This document shows, in pieces, positions 25,448 to 34,076 of a DNA stretch of 64,000 bases (position 1 is the stretch's first letter; each line of letters opens with the position of its first letter). The notes under the pieces are model-generated. The model was given only the letters and a program-made list of their open reading frames with translations, had not been told where the DNA came from and searched no databases. The position numbers and the translations under genes are program-made. The stretch comes from Micromonospora rifamycinica (GTDB lineage Bacteria > Actinomycetota > Actinomycetes > Mycobacteriales > Micromonosporaceae): positions 1,674,001-1,738,000 of the forward strand of contig NZ_LT607752.1 in assembly GCF_900090265.1 (NCBI RefSeq), read 5' to 3'.

Positions 25448-26500
25448 ATGAGCCATGCAGACCACGGCACCGCCCGCACCCACGACGACCGGTATGCACC
25501 GGTCACCGCGTTGCGCGAGCTGGCCCTCGCCGCCGCCGCGCCCGCGGCGCTACGGGCCGCCCTCCGGATCGGCCTGCCGGACGAACTCGGGGACGTTCCG
25601 GTCCCGGTGGCCGACCTGGCGAGCAGCCTCAAGGTCGACACCGCGGTGCTCGACCGCCTACTGCGCAACCTGAGGTGCTACGGGGTCTTCGACGCCACCG
25701 ACCATGGCATCGTGCACACGCCACTGTCGTCGGTCCTGCGCGAGGACCACCCGCAGAGCCTCAAGCACTGGGTGCTCTGGGTCACCGAGCCCTGGACGTG
25801 GGAACTCTGGCCACATCTCGACGAGGCTGTCCGCAACGGCGGCAGCGGCCTCTTCGAACAGAAGTACGGGGCCGACTTCTTCTCGCATCTGCACCAGGTC
25901 TGGCCCGAGTCGACCGAGGTGTTCAACCGTTCCCAGACCGAGCTCAGCCGGATCACCTCCGCCTCCATCGCCGACGCACTCGATCTCCGGGCCGCCGCGT
26001 CCATCGCCGACGTGGGCGGTGGACGGGGATACAACCTCTCGGTGCTGTTGGAGCGCAATCCGCACCTGCACGGGGTGCTGGTCGACCTCCCGGCCGCCGT
26101 CGCCGAACCGGACCCCCGGCTGCGGCCCGATGGGGCGCTCGCCGGACGGTCCCGGGTGCTGGCCGGCGACTGCCTGGAGGAGATCCCCGTCGAGGCCGAC
26201 GTCTACCTCTTCAAGAGCATCCTGGAATGGGACGACGACCGCACGGTCACGGCGCTGCGCAACGCCGCCGTGGCGGGCCGTCCCGGTGGTCGGGTCCTGA
26301 TCGTCACCAATCTCGTCGACGACAGCCCGGAGATCAGGTACGCCACCGGCATCGACCTGCTGTTCCTGCTCAACACCAACGGCAGGCGGCACACCAGGAG
26401 CGGCGTCACCGAACTCGTCCGCCGGGCGGGGCTACGCCTCGACGGGGTGTCCGAAATCAGGCCGCTGCTACACCTGGTCGAGAGTTCGATCCCGGGGTGA
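25448..26500 (+). CDS. O-methyltransferase, plant-type (Methyltransf_2)
   Basis: The 350-residue product has an N-terminal dimerisation winged helix (LRIGLPDELGDVPVPVADLA), then the SAM-binding motif IADVGGGRGYNLSVLL near residue 182, VDLPAA, GDCLEEIPVEADVYLFKSILEWDD with the expected catalytic region, and PGGRVLIV. It is the second such enzyme in the cluster (the other at 17622). ATG at 25448 has GGCAGGA upstream; an upstream in-frame ATG at 25367 lies inside the phased heptamers and is rejected. It is monocistronic, ending at a bidirectional terminator. It should methylate a phenolic oxygen. Confidence 0.9.
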   Translation: MSHADHGTARTHDDRYAPVTALRELALAAAAPAALRAALRIGLPDELGDVPVPVADLASSLKVDTAVLDRLLRNLRCYGVFDATDHGIVHTPLSSVLREDHPQSLKHWVLWVTEPWTWELWPHLDEAVRNGGSGLFEQKYGADFFSHLHQVWPESTEVFNRSQTELSRITSASIADALDLRAAASIADVGGGRGYNLSVLLERNPHLHGVLVDLPAAVAEPDPRLRPDGALAGRSRVLAGDCLEEIPVEADVYLFKSILEWDDDRTVTALRNAAVAGRPGGRVLIVTNLVDDSPEIRYATGIDLLFLLNTNGRRHTRSGVTELVRRAGLRLDGVSEIRPLLHLVESSIPG

Positions 26501-26631
26501 GCCGGCGGTGACCACAGCGGATCCGGCGCGACGGCGGGCCACTGACGCCCGGATCTCCTGCGGATCCAGGGCGAAAGCCCGGCCGCCCTCGCCGGGCCTC
26601 CGCCGACTCCGCGCCCGCCTCCCGACCCACC

Positions 26632-26668
26632 CCCAGGCCCGCCCGCACGTCGCGCAGGCGGGCCTGGG
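26632..26668. terminator. Bidirectional terminator between O-methyltransferase and SARP
   Basis: CCCAGGCCCGCC and GGCGGGCCTGGG form a perfect 12-bp stem with a 13-nt loop. It stands directly at the stop of the minus-strand SARP and 131 bp after the methyltransferase. Confidence 0.8.
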
Positions 26669-26670
26669 CG

Positions 26671-27453
26671 TCACTGACCGGCCAGGATCTCCTGCTGGAG
26701 ACGCTGCGCCTCGGAGGACGGTTCCAGCCCCAGTTCGTGGTCGAGAACCCCACGGAGCTTCTGGTAGACCGTCAGCGCCTCGCCGCGACGCCCACACCGG
26801 TACAGGGCCTGCATCAGCCGGATGTGGAACGACTCGTGCAGCTGGTGGGCCGAGACCAGGCGGCGCAGTTCGCCGACGATCTCACCGTGCCGGTCGCCGG
26901 CCAGGTCGGCCTCGATACGCGCCGAGACCGCCTCCAGCCGCTGCTCCTCCAGGTAGACCGCCAGGCCTTGGAGGTTGGTGCCCACATTCAGATCGGCCAG
27001 CACCGGGCCACGCCACAACGCCAGCGAGTCGCGGAGCAGTTCGGCGGCCCGCGCGTGCTCTCCCAGCCGCAGCGCGGCCAGACCCCGGTCCATCAGGTCC
27101 TGGAACCGGAAAATGTCGACGTTGTCCTTTGGGACGCTCAATAGGTACCCACCTGGGCGGGTGGTCAGTATCGTCGTGCCCGCGGTGGACCGGGAAGCCT
27201 CTCCGAATGTTCTCCGGAGCTGGTACACGTATGTCTGCACGATTGTCTTGACGGTGCTGGGTGGCCGATCCGGCCACAGTTCGTCGATCAGCTGGTCCAT
27301 GGTGACCACCGTGTCGGCGTTGGCAGCCAGCGTCGCCAGCACCTGCCGGGGCTTCGCCGCGCTGATGTGCACCAGGCGTTCCTTTTCCGGATGACCGAGG
27401 TCGTACACCTCGAGCGTACCGAGAAGACCAATTCGAATGTGCTCACCACGCAT
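26671..27453 (-). CDS. SARP-family transcriptional activator (second, small type)
   Basis: The 260-residue product starts MRGEHIRIGLLGTLEVYD and has the winged helix (LAANADTVVTMDQLIDELWP, TRPGGYLLSV) and the BTAD domain (LWRGPVLADLNVG, LHESFHIRLMQALYRCG, LDHELGLEPS). Length and layout match the SARP at 2848. ATG at 27453 has GGGGGA 6 nt upstream and is where homologues begin, although the frame is open further upstream. Having two small SARPs in one cluster suggests a cascade or separate promoter sets. Its own promoter region (27454-27613) shows no clear phased heptamers. Confidence 0.92.
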   Translation of the reverse strand: MRGEHIRIGLLGTLEVYDLGHPEKERLVHISAAKPRQVLATLAANADTVVTMDQLIDELWPDRPPSTVKTIVQTYVYQLRRTFGEASRSTAGTTILTTRPGGYLLSVPKDNVDIFRFQDLMDRGLAALRLGEHARAAELLRDSLALWRGPVLADLNVGTNLQGLAVYLEEQRLEAVSARIEADLAGDRHGEIVGELRRLVSAHQLHESFHIRLMQALYRCGRRGEALTVYQKLRGVLDHELGLEPSSEAQRLQQEILAGQ

Positions 27454-27613
27454 GCCGAGTCCCCCGAGGTCAATAGCGACGGTGGCCGGTATCTCTAACC
27501 TCTCTCCACTATGGTCGTTGGCTACGCACTCCACCATTCCCGCCGACACAGCATGATTTCTGTGAGGTGCAGTGCCCCGACCAGCGGAGAATTCCGGTGA
27601 GGCGGCATGATTT

Positions 27614-27633
27614 ACCCACCGGAGCGGGTGGGT
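27614..27633 (-). terminator. Hairpin after the MDR gene
   Basis: ACCCACC and GGTGGGT form a 7-bp stem with a 6-nt loop directly after the minus-strand stop at 27635, with AAAT following on the transcribed sense strand. It probably ends the AfsA operon. Confidence 0.55.
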
Positions 27634-27634
27634 T

Positions 27635-28645
27635 CTACCCTCTTCCGTCTGCAACGATGACGACTTTGCCGACATGCGCCCCGGTCGCCAGGTACGCGTA
27701 CGCCGCGCTGATGTCGTCGAAGCCGAACCGCCGGTCGATCACCGGATGCAGACCGTGCTGCTCGACCGCCCGGTTCATCCGCTCGAACGTCTCCCGGCTG
27801 GCGTTGGTGAGTCCTCTCAGCGTGAGCTGCTTGGCCAGGATCAGTAGTGGATCGACCCCGCCACCGTGCTTCAGCACCCCGGCGATACTGATGCGCCCAC
27901 CGACGCGGGCGGCCAGGAGCGACTGGGCCAGAGTTCCGGCACCGCCGACGTCAACGACATGGTCCACCCCGCCCGGGGTGAGCCCGGCCGCCGCCGTTCC
28001 CCATCCGGGTGTCCTGACGTGGTTGATCACGTCGGCGGCACCGAGCGCCCGCAGGCGCTCGTGTTTGCCGTCCGAGCCGGAGGTGGCGATCACCCTGGCA
28101 CCGCCCAGCACCGCGAACTGCAGGGCGAACGTCGAGAGACCGCCACTACCCATAGTAAGCACGTCGTCGCCGGGTTTCACCCGACCCTCCTCGACCACCG
28201 CCCGCCATGCCGTCACCCCGGCGCTGGGCAACGTCGCGGCCTCCGCGAAGTCGAGCTGCGCCGGCACCGCGACCAGAGCATCCTCACCGAAGACGACGTA
28301 CTCGGCCAGCACCCCGTCGACCGCGCCCCCGAGGTCGTACGCGGTCCGCTCCGGCTTACCCGTTCCGGATAACCAGCGCGGGAAGTAGGTGCCGATCACC
28401 CGGTCCCCCGCCGACCAGCGGGTCACGCCCGGACCGAGCCGCTCGATCTCACCGGCTCCGTCGGAGAGGGCTACCACGTCGGGCTTCACCGGCCTCGGAT
28501 ACCGACCCTCGGCGATCAGCAGATCGCGGAAGTTGAGGGACCAGGCACGCATACGGACCAGCACCTGCCCGTCCCCCGGCTCCGGAACCGCGCCTTCCCG
28601 AAGGGTCAGCCCGACACCCGGCCGCGGTACGCAGAAGTACCTCAC
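27635..28645 (-). CDS. Zinc-free MDR oxidoreductase in the AfsA operon
   Basis: The 336-residue NAD(P)-dependent MDR protein has LSDGAGEIERLGPGVTRW in the N-terminal domain, the nucleotide site VLTMGSGGLSTFALQFA near residue 168, and no zinc cysteines. The GTG start overlaps the HAD stop (GTGA), so it is co-translated as third gene of the unit AfsA-HAD-MDR. A-factor-type biosynthesis needs, after AfsA, a butenolide reduction and a dephosphorylation; this enzyme could be the reductase. That assignment is inference from the order of genes. It could instead be a general quinone reductase of the polyketide pathway. Confidence 0.85.
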   Translation of the reverse strand: MRYFCVPRPGVGLTLREGAVPEPGDGQVLVRMRAWSLNFRDLLIAEGRYPRPVKPDVVALSDGAGEIERLGPGVTRWSAGDRVIGTYFPRWLSGTGKPERTAYDLGGAVDGVLAEYVVFGEDALVAVPAQLDFAEAATLPSAGVTAWRAVVEEGRVKPGDDVLTMGSGGLSTFALQFAVLGGARVIATSGSDGKHERLRALGAADVINHVRTPGWGTAAAGLTPGGVDHVVDVGGAGTLAQSLLAARVGGRISIAGVLKHGGGVDPLLILAKQLTLRGLTNASRETFERMNRAVEQHGLHPVIDRRFGFDDISAAYAYLATGAHVGKVVIVADGRG

Positions 28646-29349
28646 GCCGTGCGCCAGTGACACGAACCGACGAGTTCCTCGTCGATCCGGGCGAGCAGCG
28701 CCGGGGTGATCTGGTCGAGCGAGTCCACGATGTGCCGCACTCCGGCCTCCACCATGAACCGCCGCTGCCGGCGGTGGGCGGCGCTGCCGGGCAGGCCGAT
28801 GAACCCGCAGCCGAGCCTCCGCGCGGCCCACGCAACCCGGCTGACGTCGTCGACGAAGACCGCCTCGTCGAACCCGCAGCCGACGACGTCGCGCACGACC
28901 CACGCGACGCCCGGCCGGTGCTCGTTGACGCTGACGTACGGATGCTCGGCGTCAAACAGGCCCGCCAGGTGCCCCAGGTACCGGTCGAACGTGTGCTCCC
29001 GGGTACGCCCGCCGTAGCAGACCACCCGCACGCCGAGCGTCCGCAGCCCGGTCAGGAACGCGACGACGTGATCGGCCATCCGGATCGGATACTCCTGGAG
29101 GTAACGCTGCCGTTCCGACCAGAGCGCGGACAGCGTCGCTTCGACCGGCTGGTCGAGCCCACACAGCCTGGCGACCCGGTCGGCGACGACAGTGTCCCGC
29201 AGGCCGACGATGTCCCGTTCGGCCCGCTCGTCGTACCGGCCGCCGTGGCGAAGAACGAACCGCTCGATGACGGCCAGGTAGGTGTCGTCGAGGAGCACGC
29301 CGTCGCAGTCGACCGCGACAAGGCGGAGGTGGCACCGTGCGGGTGTCAT
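28642..29349 (-). CDS. HAD-superfamily hydrolase (phosphatase-like)
   Basis: The 235-residue product has HAD motif I VAVDCDGVLLDD near residue 12 (nucleophile and acid Asp pair), a helical cap over about 25-95, motif II around VVCYGGRT, and motif IV AVFVDDVSRV with the acidic pair. No lysine occurs in the whole protein, so motif III would have to use Arg. It overlaps AfsA upstream and the MDR gene downstream (ATGA and GTGA). HAD phosphatases (MmfP-type) accompany AfsA-like enzymes in signal biosynthesis, where they remove the phosphate derived from dihydroxyacetone phosphate; that is the likely role here. Confidence 0.82.
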   Translation of the reverse strand: MTPARCHLRLVAVDCDGVLLDDTYLAVIERFVLRHGGRYDERAERDIVGLRDTVVADRVARLCGLDQPVEATLSALWSERQRYLQEYPIRMADHVVAFLTGLRTLGVRVVCYGGRTREHTFDRYLGHLAGLFDAEHPYVSVNEHRPGVAWVVRDVVGCGFDEAVFVDDVSRVAWAARRLGCGFIGLPGSAAHRRQRRFMVEAGVRHIVDSLDQITPALLARIDEELVGSCHWRTA

Positions 29350-30146
29350 GCCCGCCTGCCGGTCGACGCGGCCAGCACGCTGTCGGCCGCCTGCCTCGAC
29401 CGGCGGTTCTCCACCAGATCGATCCGGCGGCGCTCGATCATCGAGTACTCGATCTCGGCCGTCGCGACGACACCGCCGTTCTGCCGTACGGACGCGACCG
29501 CCCGGAAGCGGGGCGAGTGCTTCCGTCTCAGGTCGGCGGCGGTGATGTCGGAACTCACCTCGGCGGGCAGGGCGAACAGAAAACTGTCGAAGCGCACGTC
29601 GATCCGGTGCCACACCCCCGCGTAGTCGCAGGCCGGCAGGTCCGTGCGGCACGCGGTCTCGAACTGGGCGGTGCAGATCTGGCGCACCGCCTCGATGATC
29701 ACCATGCCCGGGACATGCTGCCTGCTGTGGTGGTCCAGGACCAGTTCGTTGTCCCGGTGGATGCGCAGGTCGGCCGAGCAGCGGTTGCCGGTCGGATGTC
29801 GCAGGCCGGCGAGCAGGACGTTCTCCGACCGCTGCTTGTGCACCGTGGCCGGTGCCACCAGAGGTACCGGGACCGAGGCCGACTCGGCGAGACGCACGCC
29901 GCGTCCATGTGTCAACAGAGGTCGCAGTTCGGATTGTTCCACCCCCTGCCCCAGGTGGACCACCCATTCCCGGCCCGACGCCGGGGCACGCCGAGCCGAT
30001 CGTGCCGCGACCAGGTCCGGGACAGTCAGCACCCGGTCGCCGTCAGCGAACTGCGCGAACCGGGTAGCGACCAGGATGACGTGCTTGACGTCACGCGCGA
30101 TGCGCGGGTCGCCCGGCAGCGGCGCGTCAGCCGATTCGTAGAGCAT
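29346..30146 (-). CDS. AfsA-like gamma-butyrolactone/butenolide synthase
   Basis: The 266-residue product has two A-factor hot-dog repeats. The first holds VHKQRSENVLLAG near residue 108 and DHHSRQHVPGMVIIEAVRQI near residue 142. The second repeat lies around 185-235. AfsA condenses a beta-ketoacyl-ACP with dihydroxyacetone phosphate, the committed step to gamma-butyrolactone or furan-type signals. ATG at 30146 follows AAGGGGAG. It lies 39 bp after a TPR regulator gene and is coupled to a HAD phosphatase and an MDR reductase. No ArpA-type TetR receptor gene is seen in this window. Confidence 0.9.
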   Translation of the reverse strand: MLYESADAPLPGDPRIARDVKHVILVATRFAQFADGDRVLTVPDLVAARSARRAPASGREWVVHLGQGVEQSELRPLLTHGRGVRLAESASVPVPLVAPATVHKQRSENVLLAGLRHPTGNRCSADLRIHRDNELVLDHHSRQHVPGMVIIEAVRQICTAQFETACRTDLPACDYAGVWHRIDVRFDSFLFALPAEVSSDITAADLRRKHSPRFRAVASVRQNGGVVATAEIEYSMIERRRIDLVENRRSRQAADSVLAASTGRRA

Positions 30147-30185
30147 GGTCTCCCCTTCGTCGCCGGTACGGATCTGACGCCAAGG

Positions 30186-31625
30186 TCAGAATGACGTGCA
30201 CACGTCCAACAGGGCCTCGACCAACGCCTGGGCCATCGCCGAGCCGTGCCAACGGAAGCCGGCGAGTTCGGTGGTGACCACACGCAGCATCGACCGAACC
30301 ATGTCCGGGCGCGGAGCCACGTCGGCTTCGAGGAACGATTCGAGTTCCTCGGCGGCCCCGTCGAGTTCGCCGAGCCGTAGATAGGCCCGACCGGTGTCGA
30401 TCTGGATCATCAGTTCCATCGCCTCCCACCGCTGTTCGGGTGGGAGCGTCAGGTGCTCCTCACGAGCCGTACGGAGTTCGGCGAGAGCCAGATCGGTACG
30501 TCCCACCGACAACAGCGACGTCCCGGCCATGTAATGCCGCCGATCCTTGCTGATGTTGAAGAACCGGTCCTCGTCGGCGACCGTGAGATCGGTGTCCTCG
30601 ATCCGCGACCAGCGGCCGATGGCATCGAGCACCTGTCGTTCGGCCTGTACGCCGGCCCAGCCCCGGGCCTCCGCCAGGATGAGCGGCAGATCGGTGACCG
30701 ACCTGTTCACCCGATACCGCAGGCCGTCGGCGGCCAGTCGGGCCGACTCGACGCCGTTGCCCGCCCAGTACGCCACCCGCGCCTGCGAACTCCGGACCTG
30801 CCGTCGGGCGAGCTGGTCGTCGGCATACGAGCCGTAGAGCCACGCGGCAGAGTTGAGTTCCTGCGCGAGGTCGTACCGACCGAGATCCGCTGCGGTCCAG
30901 GCCATCATCGCGCAGCACTTCGCACTCAGCAGGTAGAGGTCCCTGGTCTGTTTGGGCCGCTGTCGTCCCTCGATCAGGGTCGAGAGACGAGCGCGCATCA
31001 CGGACAGTTGGCGGAGCACGGACGCCGGTGACATCCGTGGATAGGCATCGCCGAGACTGTTCATCTCGGACCACAGGTCCTCGATCTGCACGTCGTCGAC
31101 GTTCGTCTTGGTGAGGTTCACCGCCTCGGCCAGCACTTCCCCGTCGGGATGCGGGTCCGTCGCCGGGGATCCCCACGACCGGCGTGCCACGGCTGCGGGC
31201 TGCGACACGGTCGCGGTCTCGTGAAACACCGACCGGTACTCGGCCAGTTCCTTGGGCCGCAGGCTCTCCAGGTCCCGCAGGTCAATCAGGGAGCCGCACT
31301 CCGTGCCGTAGACCTGAGCCAGGATGCGCAGGGTGGGCAGGGTTGGCCGCACGCCGCGGTCCGGCCACTTCTCGTACTCCCAGATCCGGGATCCGCGCAT
31401 GCCGGCGCGCGGATCCCCGTGCACCACGTTGTACCGGTGCGCCGCCATCTCCAGCGACAGCTCCGACGCCAGCCGCCACGCCGTCCTCGGGCGTAGCCGG
31501 CACTCCTGGATCAGATCGCGGGCCACCCAGGCGGGGACGTGCTCGTCGGCCACCCCCAGCGCGGTGAGCCGGCCGCGTAGTCCGGTGCGATAGGCCTTGT
31601 CACCCGGCTTGGTCTGCCGGCTCAT
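30186..31625 (-). CDS. HTH-like regulator with C-terminal TPR-type region (NsdA-like group)
   Basis: The 479-residue product has an N-terminal part with VPAWVARDLIQECRLRPRTA and SRIWEYEKWPDRGVRPTLPT, like the degenerate helix-turn-helix part of actinobacterial XRE/TPR regulators such as the NsdA group. From about residue 190 it is a string of helical pairs (KCCAMMAWTAADLGRYDLAQ, AWLYGSYADDQLARRQVRSS) typical of tetratricopeptide repeats. No membrane segment is seen. ATG at 31625 is a best guess with a weak ribosome site; the frame opens upstream to 31670. It precedes AfsA on the same strand and probably shares its transcript, hinting at control of signalling or antibiotic production. Confidence 0.75.
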   Translation of the reverse strand: MSRQTKPGDKAYRTGLRGRLTALGVADEHVPAWVARDLIQECRLRPRTAWRLASELSLEMAAHRYNVVHGDPRAGMRGSRIWEYEKWPDRGVRPTLPTLRILAQVYGTECGSLIDLRDLESLRPKELAEYRSVFHETATVSQPAAVARRSWGSPATDPHPDGEVLAEAVNLTKTNVDDVQIEDLWSEMNSLGDAYPRMSPASVLRQLSVMRARLSTLIEGRQRPKQTRDLYLLSAKCCAMMAWTAADLGRYDLAQELNSAAWLYGSYADDQLARRQVRSSQARVAYWAGNGVESARLAADGLRYRVNRSVTDLPLILAEARGWAGVQAERQVLDAIGRWSRIEDTDLTVADEDRFFNISKDRRHYMAGTSLLSVGRTDLALAELRTAREEHLTLPPEQRWEAMELMIQIDTGRAYLRLGELDGAAEELESFLEADVAPRPDMVRSMLRVVTTELAGFRWHGSAMAQALVEALLDVCTSF

Positions 31626-32313
31626 GTCGGCTCTACTGAGCACGCCAACGCATACTCCCCCGTGGAACACGCCGTCCGCACCGTGCTCACCAACAACCTG
31701 GCGCCCGGGCGGACCGACATAGGTCGATAGGAATCGCCGTCACCATCCTCAGCGGACGACGGTCGGACCCTCGCGGATCACCACGGAGGTGGGCAGTTCA
31801 CGGCGACAGGGCCAGGGCGCGGCGGTGGTGGGGTCTCCACCGGCCGCCGCGGAGCCGGGTACCTGCCGGTCGGTACCGCGACGGGCCGGTGACGGCGACC
31901 GTCCGGGCCGGGCCGGGACGGACCGGAGCCTGGCGGGCACGGGGTCGTCGGGGCGCTCGACCGGCAGCGGACGGGGCTTAGACGGCACGCGCCCCCCTCA
32001 AGACATGAACAGGCATGAATCACCTGTCTTACCGGCTGAGGTGCCACCGCCGCCACCCCGCCCCCGAGGAATGTTCACGATGAGCGAATATCTGCCTACT
32101 CTCGGCAATGTCGAGGTCAATAACCTGCACTGTGGTGGTGACCGATGTGGACGTCGAGCCCGGACACCTCGCGCGGCACCGCCATGGCCATGGGCTCCCG
32201 GCCGCGCGACGTCGTGCCGGCGACGGGCGCACCGGGACGGTCCCGCCCCGGCGGTGAACCCGGCACACGACCCGGCCTCCGCTGCGCTTACCGCCGGTCG
32301 GCCGGCAGGCCGG
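31626..32313. other. Intergenic region, no supported gene
   Basis: There are 688 bp between the TPR regulator start and the stop of the next minus-strand gene. Short frames exist, such as a 79-codon proline/arginine-rich one at 31749-31988, but none has family features. The stretch 32000-32140 is less GC-rich and could be a promoter or remnant. The region marks the right border of the polyketide cluster. Confidence 0.5.
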
Positions 32314-32964
32314 TCATCCGCCGGAGCCCTCCTCGGCCCCGTCGTGGTGGTCCCCCTCCAGGTAGACGTGCTGATGGCCCTGACCACCGTCGACGTTGAC
32401 CTGATCGAGCTGGGTCGCGGCGACGGACCAGGCGGCGGCGGCCTGGTCGGCCTGCCGTTTCGCCAGCTCCGTCAGTGCGGCGCGCTGGCCGGGCGGCCCG
32501 GTGACCGCCAGCAGGTACGACTCGACGGCGAGGGACGTCTGCTCCACGGCGCTGCGCAGCCCGCCGCGCGCCACGTTGGTGGCGGTCGCGCCCGACGGCG
32601 GGTCGGCGAACACCTCCACCGCCCGTCGCAGGGTCTCGCGCCACCGGCGGGCCTGCTCCGGGCCGGGTCGCCGGTCGGCGGGCGGGTCCGCCCGCAGCGC
32701 GCCGAGGACGGGCGAGATCTCCTCCCGGAGGCGGCGGGCGGTCGCGGTCAGCTCGACGATCTGCGCACTGTCCCGCTCTGCCTCGGCCCGCCGGATGTCG
32801 GCGACGGTCGACTCGACCTCGTCCGGGCGACCGGCCGCGTACCCCACGGCACCGCCCAGCACAGCGATGACGAGCCCGACCGCCACCATGACGGCGAGCC
32901 GCTGACGCCGACCCGAGTCGGGCGTGGACAGCTGGTAAGACGGCCTACCGGTACGGCGTGACAC
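32314..32964 (-). CDS. Membrane-anchored helical protein of unknown function
   Basis: The 216-residue product has a basic N-terminus (about 30 residues), one membrane helix (LAVMVAVGLVIAVLGGAVGYAAG, residues 33-55) and an outward helical domain rich in Ala, Glu and Arg (VADIRRAEAERDSAQIVELT, VEQTSLAVESYLLAVTG) with a His/Gly/Glu-rich tail. GTG at 32964 follows AGGGGGA. I do not recognise the family; the layout resembles actinobacterial hypothetical membrane proteins. It is the last gene of the same-strand run that starts with the ligase at 37185, but 122 bp separate it, so it may be independent. Confidence 0.7.
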   Translation of the reverse strand: MSRRTGRPSYQLSTPDSGRRQRLAVMVAVGLVIAVLGGAVGYAAGRPDEVESTVADIRRAEAERDSAQIVELTATARRLREEISPVLGALRADPPADRRPGPEQARRWRETLRRAVEVFADPPSGATATNVARGGLRSAVEQTSLAVESYLLAVTGPPGQRAALTELAKRQADQAAAAWSVAATQLDQVNVDGGQGHQHVYLEGDHHDGAEEGSGG

Positions 32965-33086
32965 GCTGTCCCCCTGCCTGGCTGGAGCCTGCCCGCAGCC
33001 TAGCCGCTCCCATCGGGACCGGTCGATACCCGGCGGCCACGGCCACCTGCCCACCGGACCGGGCCGGCCCGCGCCGGTGGGCGTCG

Positions 33087-34076
33087 TCAGGGCACCGGGG
33101 CCGGTCCCGCGCGGTCGGTGGTCCGGCGGGCCGACCGGGGCGCGGGGAACAGGGGCCGGCCCACCCGGATGACGTGCAGCAGCCGGTGCGGCGCGACGTC
33201 GAGCAACGCGCCGAGTGCGGTCCGGGTGGCGGGGACGTCGATGAGCTGGCTGAGTGGATGGGCGGCCAGCCCCGCCGTGTGCAGGAGCAGCCAGTTGCGC
33301 AGCAGCACCCGGCCGAACTCCACCTCGCCGGGCCGGTCGAGGTGTTCCGGGGCGAGCAGGACCAGGACGGCGCCGCCGTGGGCGAGCGGGTCGCCGGCGG
33401 CGACGGCGAGCAGCCGCGGCAGTCCCAGCGGACGCAGCACCGGGTACCCGGCCAGCGCCACCCGCAGCCCGGTGGCGGCGGGCCGCGACAGCCCCAGGCA
33501 CCGGTCGGTGAGCCCGTCGGCGTGGTAGTCCGGGTGTGCGGGGTCCAGCCGCAGCCAGCGGCGCAGCTCGGCGACGACCGTCGGGTCCGCGTAGAGCCGC
33601 CGGTCGGCGGCGCGCAGCAGGGCGCCGAGCCGACCGGCGGGCGGCACGGTCCGGACGGCTCCGCCGGCCTGCCGGGCCACCGCGTCCACCGCGGCGAGGG
33701 TGTCCCGCTCCACGCCCCCGGCGAGACCGCCCCGGTGGGTCCGGCGTTCCCACACGTCAGTGGTGCGGAAGGGGGTCGGGTAGCGGTCGGCGGCGGGCCG
33801 CAGCCACCCCACCCGGCGGTGCCGTTCGTCGTGGTCGGCCGCGTACTCCAGCCGCAGGCCGGCATCGGCCGCGACGACCAGGCAGGTCTCGACGAACGCG
33901 CCGAGGGACAGCCGCAGGTCCCGGCCGGTGGGGTCGGCGGCGGGCAGGGTGTGGGCGGGATCCCAGCCGATCCGGATCGCGTCGGCGTCGTAGCGCAGCC
34001 GCCAGGGCTGGGTGTTGTGGGCGCTCGGTGCCCGCCAGCACCACGGTTCGAGCGCCCGGAACGCGTCGAGGTCCAC
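33087..34076 (-). CDS. Nitroreductase-like FMN protein (Acg-type)
   Basis: The 329-residue product starts with WRAPSAHNTQPWRLRYDADA, the SxxNTQPW motif of the nitroreductase/Acg group, and continues with two half-domains as in the Acg subfamily: AAVDAVARQAGGA, RLGALLRAADRRLYADPTVV. In Acg-type proteins FMN binding is retained but the classical nitroreductase activity is often lost. It starts at GTG 34076 directly after the GNAT stop (TAG GTG), with AAGGAG inside the upstream gene. It is the fourth gene of a coupled operon with an adenylate-forming ligase. Family likely; reaction unknown. Confidence 0.78.
   Translation of the reverse strand: MDLDAFRALEPWCWRAPSAHNTQPWRLRYDADAIRIGWDPAHTLPAADPTGRDLRLSLGAFVETCLVVAADAGLRLEYAADHDERHRRVGWLRPAADRYPTPFRTTDVWERRTHRGGLAGGVERDTLAAVDAVARQAGGAVRTVPPAGRLGALLRAADRRLYADPTVVAELRRWLRLDPAHPDYHADGLTDRCLGLSRPAATGLRVALAGYPVLRPLGLPRLLAVAAGDPLAHGGAVLVLLAPEHLDRPGEVEFGRVLLRNWLLLHTAGLAAHPLSQLIDVPATRTALGALLDVAPHRLLHVIRVGRPLFPAPRSARRTTDRAGPAPVP

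Noticed and set aside
1..31625. Naming the product, for example as a resistomycin, rishirilide or anthracycline type
   Set aside because: Individual enzymes recall several pathways, but the gene set does not match any I can state with confidence, and the left border is missing.
31749..31988. 79-codon minus-strand frame in the gap after the TPR regulator
   Set aside because: It is Pro/Arg-rich, with no ribosome site or family feature.
32092..32200. Possible small peptide starting MSEYLPTLGNVEVNNLHCGG
   Set aside because: The frame continues into low-complexity Arg/Pro sequence, there is no modifying enzyme beside it, and the ribosome site is absent; not supported as a RiPP precursor.
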